DNA of 64,000 nt from Streptomyces fagopyri (GTDB lineage: Bacteria; Actinomycetota; Actinomycetes; Streptomycetales; Streptomycetaceae), in the NCBI RefSeq assembly GCF_009498275.1, contig NZ_CP045643.1:8060001-8124000 (forward strand), given 5' to 3'. The notes under the pieces were generated by a model, which did no database searches, was not told where the DNA came from, and saw only the letters and a list, made by a program, of their open reading frames with translations. This document shows positions 58,305 to 64,000 of the stretch, in pieces; position 1 is the first letter of the stretch; each line of letters opens with the position of its first letter. Position numbers and translations under genes: made by a program.

Positions 58305-58505
58305 CCGCCAACGGCCGTGCGGCTGACCGGTCGACGGCCGTGTGCCTGACGGTCGACGGCCGTGTGCTTGAGCGGCCACCGGTCACGGGCAGTGCGCTTG
58401 ACCGGTCACCGGTCACCGGTCGTGCGGCTCCCCGGTTACCGGTCATCGGTCGTGCGGCTCGCAGGCCACCGGCCGTATGGCTGGGCGCGAGGTTCCGCGC
58501 ACGCG
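58305..58505. repeat. Imperfect repeats after the lactonase gene
   Basis: Repeated CGGTCACCGGTCA and CGGCCGTGTGCCTGA-like units fill the spacer from the stop codon to about 58505. No gene here. Confidence 0.7.
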
Positions 58506-58577
58506 TGGGCGGAGCCTCGCGTGGCCGGGTGTGAGGACGGGCGTGGCCGTCTGTGCCTGCGAGGACAGAGAGAGACG

Positions 58578-58614
58578 GAAGGGCCCGTTCCTGGGGATCA
58601 GGAGCGGGCCCTTC
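58578..58614. terminator. Bidirectional hairpin terminator
   Basis: A 15-bp stem, allowing one G-U pair (outer 10 bp GAAGGGCCCG exact), with a 7-base loop, between the convergent lactonase and CbiX-like genes and 27 bases from the end of the latter. Confidence 0.75.
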
Positions 58615-58641
58615 GGAGTGCGAGAGGTGGTACGGGGCCGG

Positions 58642-59565
58642 TCAGCGGACCGGCGCGCCCTGCGGCTGCTGAGGGGCGATGCCCAGCGCCGCCGTGTACT
58701 TGGCCAGCGCGAGCTTGCCGATCGCCGGGTACGGGCCGAGCGCCTCGGCGGCGGAGCAGCCCGCCTCCTTGGCGGCCTCGTCCAGCAGACCGGCGTCGAT
58801 CTCCGGGCCGATCAGGTACGGCGCGAGCGCCAGTTGCTGGGAGCCGGAGCCGCGCAGCTGCTCGGCGGTGGCCGCGATCGCGCCCTCCTCGTCGAGGGCC
58901 GCCGCCATCACCGGCACGGCGAGGCGCGCGGCGAGCAGCATGCCGGTGATGCCGGCCGCCTGCACGGCCTCCTCGCCGCCCACGGAGGCGAGGATGATGC
59001 CGTCGGCGGCGGTGGCCACGGTGAACAGCCGGGCGCGGTCGGCGCGCGCCAGACCCGCCTCGGACAGCCGTACGTGCAGCGCCTCGGCGAGCAGCGGGTG
59101 GGGACCGAGGGCATCGGTCAGATCGGCCGCGACACGGCTGTCCATGACGGCCTGGCGGATCCGGCGCAGCAGCGCGTTGTCCGGACCGGCGAGCAGCGGC
59201 ACCACGATGGCGACGGGCCCGTCGGGCTGGGACACGTCGGCGCCGGCGGCACGGGCCTGCTCGAAGCGGGCGGTGCGCTCCTCGGCGGCGCGCGCGAGGA
59301 CGGACTGCAGCGTGGGGAAGTCGGCGTCGTCCCCGTCGAGGTACCCGATGCGGGCGTCGAGGCCGGGCAGCTCGGAGCGCGCGATGCTCACGACCTCCTC
59401 GGCGAGGCTGCGCGTGGCGGCGCTGGAGGTGCCCGGCACCGCGAGGACGAGCGCGGGCGCGCCCTCGGGAGCCGCCAGGGGCTCCGGGCGGCGGTGCCGT
59501 CCGGGCTGGCGGGGTCGCGGCATTCGTACTGGCAGGCCGGACGCGGGCCCAGTGGGGGAGCTCAT
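58642..59565 (-). CDS. CbiX/sirohydrochlorin-chelatase-like protein lacking the usual His ligands
   Basis: 307 residues, two CbiX-like halves. True chelatases have His in the first strand (HGSR/HGT) and in the GxH loop. Here the matching positions read LVLAVPGTSSAATR and VVPLLAGPDNALL in the first half, IILASVGGEEA and LALAPYLIGPEIDAG in the second, without His. It may be a structural relative with another role, or use other ligands. Widespread in Streptomyces. ATG 59565. Confidence 0.8.
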   Translation of the reverse strand: MSSPTGPASGLPVRMPRPRQPGRHRRPEPLAAPEGAPALVLAVPGTSSAATRSLAEEVVSIARSELPGLDARIGYLDGDDADFPTLQSVLARAAEERTARFEQARAAGADVSQPDGPVAIVVPLLAGPDNALLRRIRQAVMDSRVAADLTDALGPHPLLAEALHVRLSEAGLARADRARLFTVATAADGIILASVGGEEAVQAAGITGMLLAARLAVPVMAAALDEEGAIAATAEQLRGSGSQQLALAPYLIGPEIDAGLLDEAAKEAGCSAAEALGPYPAIGKLALAKYTAALGIAPQQPQGAPVR

Positions 59566-59815
59566 GGCGCCGCATGTTACTGGTTTCTTGGGCTCCCCTG
59601 TTCGGGGAGGGTGCAGGTGAGCGGTTTCCGTCCGCTTTTGTCGGATGAGTTACGTGTGGATCAGAAATGATCAGTATTGCCGGACATGACCGCGTCGTGA
59701 ATGAACGGTGAACGGGCCCCGGGTGAGGCCGACTTGGGCCCTGGCCTGCCCGGACGGACCGGGCGCCCGGCGCGGACCGGCACTCCCGGGACCCGGCCGG
59801 GCACGCCGGAGTGCG

Positions 59816-60493
59816 TCAGGGCAGGCGCCAGTCCACCGGCTGCGCTCCTTGGCCGCTCAGCAACTCGTTGGCGCGGCTGAAGGGGCGGGAGCCGAAGAAG
59901 CCGCGGTCCGCGGACATGGGCGAGGGATGCGCGGACTCCACGGCGGGCAGGTCGCCCAGCAGCGGGCGCACGTTACGGGCGTCACGGCCCCAAAGGATGG
60001 ACACCAGTGGACGTCCGCGCGCGGCCAGCGCCCGGATCGCCTGCTCGGTGACCTCCTCCCAGCCCTTGCCCCGATGGGCGGCCGGGCTGCGCGGGGCCGT
60101 GGTCAGCGCCCTGTTGAGCAGCAGCACGCCCTGTCGGGTCCAGGGCGTCAGATCGCCGTTGGACGGCTGGGGCAGCCCCAGATCCGTGTTCAGCTCCCGG
60201 AAGATGTTGATCAGACTTCCCGGCAGCGGACGCACCTCCGGCGCCACCGAGAACGACAGTCCCACGGCGTGCCCCGGGGTCGGATAGGGGTCCTGCCCGA
60301 CGACGAGGACGCGGACCTCGTCGAAGGGCTGCTGGAAGGCCCGTAGGACGTTCTGTCCGGCCGGGAGATAGGTGCGCCCCGCGGCGATCTCCGCACGGAG
60401 GAAGTCCCCCATCCCGGCGATCCGCCCGGCCACGGGTTCCAGGGCTTTCGCCCAGCCCGCTTCGACGATTTCATGCAAGGGTCGTGGTGCCAC
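59816..60493 (-). CDS. ung: Uracil-DNA glycosylase
   Basis: 225 residues, normal for family 1. Removes uracil from DNA. Catalytic water-activating motif [20 protein letters not shown], uracil-binding [11 protein letters not shown], and the DNA-intercalating loop [21 protein letters not shown]. The start is GTG 60493 ([14 protein letters not shown]), five bases after the stop of the upstream small gene and matching family N-termini; an ATG at 60517 is less likely. Probably co-transcribed from the DNA-damage-type promoter at 60842-60864. Confidence 0.96.
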   Translation of the reverse strand: MAPRPLHEIVEAGWAKALEPVAGRIAGMGDFLRAEIAAGRTYLPAGQNVLRAFQQPFDEVRVLVVGQDPYPTPGHAVGLSFSVAPEVRPLPGSLINIFRELNTDLGLPQPSNGDLTPWTRQGVLLLNRALTTAPRSPAAHRGKGWEEVTEQAIRALAARGRPLVSILWGRDARNVRPLLGDLPAVESAHPSPMSADRGFFGSRPFSRANELLSGQGAQPVDWRLP

Positions 60494-60527
60494 GGGCGTC
60501 ACCCTACTGCCGTACACGCGACGGAGA

Positions 60528-60798
60528 TCAACCGATGGCCCGAGGTCGCCCGGTGACGGCCTTCACGACCGACGCGCGCACCTCGCCGCCGAGGTCCCCG
60601 GAGTACGCGACCGCCGGGTCCGCGCCATGGGCGGGCGTCGCCCGGCGGGTCGCCCCGCCGCGCCGGTCCTCCCGAGACCGAAGTGGCCGCGTCCGGCGGG
60701 ACCTTGTGCGCGCACCGGCCGAACTCCGCGGCGCGGCGGCGCCCCTGACCGATGAGAGCTTCTCCGCGTGCACCCACGACGAACAGTGCCTCGGGCAT
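60528..60798 (-). pseudogene. Small gene upstream of ung, apparently frameshifted
   Basis: ATG 60798 follows GGAGGTGATC, a near-perfect anti-16S match at ideal spacing, and reads MPEALFVVGARGEALIG with normal codon bias for about 55 codons. Bias then moves to another frame near 60625-60640, which reads [20 protein letters not shown] to a stop at 60528. The unshifted frame continues in arginine-rich, biased-wrong sequence to 60499. No family recognised. Either a recent frameshift or two overlapping short frames. Confidence 0.4.
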
Positions 60799-60841
60799 GG
60801 CGATCACCTCCACGACGACGACGTTGTCCCAGACATCCGCC

Positions 60842-60864
60842 AGTCTGCACCGCGGCACTGACAG
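60842..60864 (-). promoter_or_regulatory. DNA-damage (RecA-independent/PafBC-type) promoter of the ung unit
   Basis: Minus strand: CTGTCAGTG, eight bases, CAGACT, 44 bases before the small gene's ATG. The published mycobacterial RecA-NDp/PafBC promoter consensus is TTGTCRGTG-N8-TAnnnT; this differs at the first base of each block. The same element stands at 63277-63299. Confidence 0.65.
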
Positions 60865-61067
60865 TCCCCGCTGACCCGGTGTCGCCGCGGGCCACCAGGC
60901 GACAGCGAACGCCGAGGGCCCCTGCCGACGGTTCCTCGGCGGCGGGGTGGAGGGCGGGGAGCGCCGGAACGGACGTGTCGCCGGTCTCGTTGTGAGCATC
61001 GGAGGGGCCGAGCCCGTATGGGAGGGCGACGTGGCATGTCCGTACGGTCGTGAGGAGGACGCCGTTG

Positions 61068-61655
61068 ATGGCGGCATTCCGTGGTCCGAAGGTTCCGAAC
61101 GCGTGGCTGTGGAGATGGCGGCGCAATCCGCTGCGGCGTCGCAGTGACGCCCTGGAGGCCTGGATCGTGCTCGTCGCCGGAGCGCTCACCGTGCTCGGCG
61201 GGGTGCTGGTCGGCCTGCTGGCGACGCAGTCCGTGGAGCACGGGCTGGCCCGGCAGCGCACCGAGTGGCACTCGGTCCTGGCGCTGCTCGCCGACGACGT
61301 GCCGAAGCCGACCGCGTCGGCGACCGGCGCCGACATCGTGTGGGCGGAGGTCCGTTGGACCGCGGCGGACGGTTCGCCGCGTGCCGGCCAGGCGCGGGTC
61401 TCCGTCGGCAGTCGCGCGGGCACCCCGGTCACCGTGTGGACGGACGACGACGGACGGCTCGTCACCAGACCCGCCTCGCCCTCGCAGGCCCGGCTGCGCG
61501 CCTCGCTGGTCGGCATCCTGATGGGAGTGAGCGCCGCCGGCGTGCCGTTCATCGGCGGACGGCTCCTGCGCGGACACATGGAGCGGCGCCGCATGGACCG
61601 GTGGGACGAGGAGTGGCAGCGGATCGGGCCGCTGTGGGGACGGAAGACCGGCTGA
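61068..61655 (+). CDS. Rv1733c-family two-helix membrane protein
   Basis: 195 residues with two membrane helices (AWIVLVAGALTVLGGVLVGL near 35 and LVGILMGVSAAGVPFIGG near 150) enclosing an extracytoplasmic domain of about 90 residues (VEHGLARQRTEWHSVLALLA, VWAEVRWTAADG). This is the pattern of the Rv1733c family; Rv1733c belongs to the DosR dormancy regulon of M. tuberculosis. ATG 61068 is nine bases after AGGAGG; a GTG at 61050 overlaps the Shine-Dalgarno and is rejected. Confidence 0.85.
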   Translation: MAAFRGPKVPNAWLWRWRRNPLRRRSDALEAWIVLVAGALTVLGGVLVGLLATQSVEHGLARQRTEWHSVLALLADDVPKPTASATGADIVWAEVRWTAADGSPRAGQARVSVGSRAGTPVTVWTDDDGRLVTRPASPSQARLRASLVGILMGVSAAGVPFIGGRLLRGHMERRRMDRWDEEWQRIGPLWGRKTG

Positions 61656-61670
61656 GGACGGGCGTCTACG

Positions 61671-61777
61671 GCACGTACGCCGCACGCCCGTCAGCACGTC
61701 CGCCGCACGTACGTCGCACGCCCGTCAGCACGTCCGCCGCACGTCTGTCGCACGTCCGCCGCACGTCTGTCGGCACG
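61671..61777. repeat. 11-12-bp tandem repeat GCACGTCCGCC (about nine units)
   Basis: Units of GCACGTACGCC, GCACGCCCGTCA, GCACGTCCGCC and GCACGTCTGTC follow each other without gap between the convergent Rv1733c-like and HEAT-repeat genes. Confidence 0.85.
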
Positions 61778-61853
61778 GCCGCAGACACGCCCCCTCGGGC
61801 GCGGGAGGGTGCGTGCCGGGCGTCGTGAGGCGGGCGGGACTTCCGCGATACGC

Positions 61854-63242
61854 CTAGACGCTCCCCAGGGCGGTCCGGCAGGCGCGCAGCAGTCCTTCGT
61901 CCTCGACGATGTCATGGCTGCCGTACCCGCCGGACCGCGCCCGGTGCCGTCGCGGTGCGGCGACTTCCGCACGGAGCAGATCGTGGGCGGGTGCGCCGGC
62001 CGGACCCATTCGGCCCAGACACGCGGCCAGCGTCCCGCGGGTGTGCGCGTCGCGTTCCCAGGCGGGACGCAGTGCCGCGAGGACCGGAGCCGGATCCCCG
62101 GCGATGTCCCACAGCGCCCCCGCGGCCGCCACCCGCTGCCACACATCGTCCGACCCGGCCAGGCGGCGCAGGTCGGACGACGCGGCGCCCGCCGAGGGAC
62201 CCAGCCGGCCCAGCGCCTCGGCACTCGCGCGGGCATGTTCCCCACGCGTCAACTCCTCTCGCAGCACGGGGAGTACGGCTTCGGTGTCGCCCTCCACCGA
62301 CCAGAGGGCGGCCGCCGCCGTCACCGCGTTCCCGCCGTCCAGCAGCTCGCGCAGCAGGGGTGTCGCCTCCCGCGCCGCCGGCCCGAACGCGCCGATGGTC
62401 CGCGTGATCGCCTCCACCAGCCAGTCCCGGCGGCGTAGTTCGGCCGGCATGCCGTGCAACAGCCGCAGCACCTCCGGGAGCGCGTCCGCGTGCCGCAGCC
62501 CGCCGAGTGCGAACAGCAGCGGCGAGGCCCGGTCGTACACGTCGGGAGAGTCGACGGGTATCTCGCCGAGCCGTGCGCGCAGCAGTGGGCCGAGCGGTTG
62601 CGCCGCCGGTCCCAGATGCCGGATCGCGTAACCGGTGTCGTACGGCACGACCGGTCCGCGCAGCACCTCGGCGAGCGCGGGCACCGCTCGCCGGTCCCCG
62701 GCCCTGGCCAGCGCCCTCAGCGGGCCGCCCAGCGTCGGCACCCCGCTCTTCCACCGGCGTATCGAGTGCTCGGGACCGGCGGCCACCAGGTCGGCGAGGC
62801 GGTCGGCAGCCGGTCGGGCCAGTCCGAAGAGATCCTCCAGGACCGGGACGGCGGCGTCCCGCAACCGCTCCTCTCCCATGCCGAGTTGCTCGCCGATCAG
62901 GGCCACCGGCTCCTCGTACGAACCGCGCCATTCGCGGAAGAGCCCGGCCGACATCCACACGGCGTTGCACCGGTCGGCGGACGCCTCACTCGTCAACTGC
63001 CCCTTGAGCAGGGCGATCCGGTCGGCCGTGCGCCCGCCGAGCCCGGTGTGCAGCGTCCGCAGGAGCCGCGCGCCCTCCTCGTCGGCCGGGCGCAGGCGGC
63101 GCAGCTGACCGATGAGTGTGTCGGTGCCGGGGCGCTCGGGCAGGTCCGCGGGACGCGGCCGCCGGGATCTCGCCCTCAGGAGCGCGACGACGACCGCGAC
63201 GAGATCGGAGGCCCAGGCGACCTCGTCGATCCCCGTGAACAC
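61854..63242 (-). CDS. HEAT-repeat protein
   Basis: 462 residues, mostly helical repeats such as AVPALAEVLRGPVVPYDTGY, ATPLLRELLDGGNAVTAAAA, VLPVLREELTRGEHARASAE and LGRLGPSAGAASSDLRRLAG, typical of HEAT/PBS-lyase scaffolds that bind proteins or nucleic acids. No catalytic domain recognised. GTG 63242 with GGGGAGG six bases upstream is preferred; ATG 63260 has no Shine-Dalgarno. Its promoter matches the DNA-damage element, hinting at a genome-maintenance role (inference). Confidence 0.85.
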   Translation of the reverse strand: MFTGIDEVAWASDLVAVVVALLRARSRRPRPADLPERPGTDTLIGQLRRLRPADEEGARLLRTLHTGLGGRTADRIALLKGQLTSEASADRCNAVWMSAGLFREWRGSYEEPVALIGEQLGMGEERLRDAAVPVLEDLFGLARPAADRLADLVAAGPEHSIRRWKSGVPTLGGPLRALARAGDRRAVPALAEVLRGPVVPYDTGYAIRHLGPAAQPLGPLLRARLGEIPVDSPDVYDRASPLLFALGGLRHADALPEVLRLLHGMPAELRRRDWLVEAITRTIGAFGPAAREATPLLRELLDGGNAVTAAAALWSVEGDTEAVLPVLREELTRGEHARASAEALGRLGPSAGAASSDLRRLAGSDDVWQRVAAAGALWDIAGDPAPVLAALRPAWERDAHTRGTLAACLGRMGPAGAPAHDLLRAEVAAPRRHRARSGGYGSHDIVEDEGLLRACRTALGSV

Positions 63243-63276
63243 GGCGTCCTCCCCAGGCATAAGGCAACTGACCGTG

Positions 63277-63299
63277 AGTCTGCACCCCGGCACTGACAG
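63277..63299 (-). promoter_or_regulatory. DNA-damage (PafBC-type) promoter of the HEAT-repeat gene
   Basis: Minus strand: CTGTCAGTG-N8-CAGACT, identical in both blocks to the element ahead of the ung unit, and alike over 25 bases with one difference. The -10 ends 34 bases before the preferred GTG. Confidence 0.65.
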
Positions 63300-63456
63300 T
63301 CGGCGTCCGGCCGCCACGAGCCCGTTGCCGTCCTGACCGGCCCGGTCGGACCCCGTACGGCTTCTTCCGCCGGCCGGGCTCCCTAGACTGGGGCGGTTCA
63401 CATGGCGGCCGGACCGGTGCGCGCGAGACGATCCCGGCGAGGGGGAGGAAGACACG

Positions 63457-63840
63457 GTGGCGACAGAGGTCGGCGGCTTCGACGATCCGTCCGCCGAGGT
63501 GCTGGCGGAGGCGGCCTCGGCCTTCGGGCTGCTCGCGTCGTCGGCACGGCTGCACATCGTGTGGGCGCTGGCGCAGGGCGAGAGCGACGTGACCGGCCTC
63601 GCCGAACGGGTCGGCGGGGCGCTGCCCGCGGTGAGCCAGCACCTCACCAAGCTGAAGCTCGCCGGCCTCGTGCGGTCCCGGCGCGAGGGCAGGCGACAGG
63701 TCTACTTCGTCGACGACCCGGACGTGGTGACCGTCGTACGTCTCATGGTCGGACAGCTGACGGACCGGGCCGACCGGTCCGACGGGTCCGGGCTGCCCGC
63801 CCAGGGGGCGGGGCCGCGGCTGCGTGGCTTCGGTGCCTGA
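63457..63840 (+). CDS. ArsR/SmtB-family transcriptional regulator
   Basis: 127 residues. Winged helix with FGLLASSARLHIVWALAQGE, DVTGLAERVGGALPAVSQHL and TKLKLAGLVRSRREGRRQVY. These are usually metal-responsive repressors of efflux genes; the classic ELCVCDL metal-site Cys are absent here (SDVTGL), so another site or no metal is used. GTG 63457 behind GGGGGAGGAAG. Overlaps the next gene's start. Confidence 0.92.
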   Translation: MATEVGGFDDPSAEVLAEAASAFGLLASSARLHIVWALAQGESDVTGLAERVGGALPAVSQHLTKLKLAGLVRSRREGRRQVYFVDDPDVVTVVRLMVGQLTDRADRSDGSGLPAQGAGPRLRGFGA

Positions 63841-64000
63841 CGGTGTCACCGACGTCAAGCACGTCAAGCACGTCAAGCACGTCAAGTGTGCCGAGCGCGT
63901 CCAGTACCCCCCGTACACCGAGTTCACCCTTCCCGCAGAGCCCGCAGAGCCCGCAGAGCCCGCAGAGCCCGCAGAGCCCGCAGAGCCCGCAGAGCCCGCA
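63833..64000 (+). CDS. Start of a gene cut by the window edge, with VKH and PAE repeats
   Basis: GTG 63833 overlaps the ArsR stop by eight bases; 56 codons visible. Reads MPDGVTDVKHVKHVKHVKCA, then QYPPYTEFTLP and a run of PAE repeats to the edge. Genes in this position after ArsR are often metal transporters, and the His/Cys-containing N-terminus would fit, but no domain is visible yet. Confidence 0.5.
   Translation, partial: MPDGVTDVKHVKHVKHVKCAERVQYPPYTEFTLPAEPAEPAEPAEPAEPAEPAEPA
63854..63889 (+). repeat. 9-bp tandem repeat GTCAAGCAC (VKH)
   Basis: Three exact copies and one variant (GTCAAGTGT), in frame with the gene starting at 63833. Confidence 0.85.
63932..64000 (+). repeat. 9-bp tandem repeat CCCGCAGAG (PAE), runs off the window
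   Basis: Seven exact copies plus a partial one at the window end, in frame with the gene starting at 63833. Confidence 0.95.

Noticed and set aside
63854..64000. CRISPR-like array at the window end
   Set aside because: Direct repeats of 9 bp with no spacers, in frame with an ORF; no cas genes.

Overview
The window comes from a very GC-rich actinomycete, almost certainly a Streptomyces or close relative. The signs are strong third-codon-position G/C bias, frequent GTG/TTG starts, GTGA/ATGA stop-start overlaps, and gene families typical of that genus. No rRNA, tRNA, CRISPR array, insertion sequence or phage gene was seen.

Layout. 1-4350: the 5' part of a flavin monooxygenase, then an Ssu-type sulfonate ABC transporter read leftwards behind a tiny Cys-containing leader peptide and an apparently leaderless promoter. 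5147-10890: two divergent helicase genes with accessory (defence-island) character; the right-hand one appears to lack its C-terminal domain. 11471-19333: pyruvate carboxylase, a saccharopine-dehydrogenase-like enzyme with a divergent TetR regulator, a GNAT acetyltransferase and a rhomboid-like membrane protein. 19721-23857: a c-di-AMP (ydaO-type) riboswitch ahead of an NlpC/P60 hydrolase, then a secreted lamin-tail protein. 24012-31446: MHYT sensor, membrane diacylglycerol-kinase-like protein, a two-component operon with two small exported proteins, and a SpoIIE-type phosphatase. 31669-39379: FprA-type ferredoxin reductase, a TetR regulator with two palindromic operators, and a four-gene molybdenum hydroxylase operon. 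39660-41101: a HAD phosphatase and an Lrp/AsnC regulator.

41445-53361 is a hypoxia/dormancy cluster of the DevRS/OsdKR kind: hydrogenase-gamma-like oxidoreductase, a small unrecognised ORF, universal stress protein, PPK2, phosphoketolase, a tandem-GAF sensor kinase, a LuxR-type response regulator, a cyclic-nucleotide-binding protein, two PNPOx-like flavin/heme-binding-fold proteins and carbamate kinase. Together these would give fermentative ATP (acetyl-phosphate and carbamoyl-phosphate routes), polyphosphate-based nucleotide recharge and gas sensing. Just downstream lie a FUSC-type exporter and a nitric oxide synthase oxygenase with an unusual repeat-rich N-terminal extension; NO is a known ligand of the DevS class of sensor.

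57258-64000: lactonase, CbiX-like protein, uracil-DNA glycosylase behind a small apparently frameshifted gene, an Rv1733c-family membrane protein, a HEAT-repeat protein, and an ArsR regulator overlapping a gene cut by the window edge. The ung unit and the HEAT-repeat gene share an almost identical promoter resembling the RecA-independent (PafBC) DNA-damage element.

A further trait is many short tandem repeats (7, 9, 11, 16, 18, 21, 24 bp), in spacers and at gene ends, several extending proteins with low-complexity tails.
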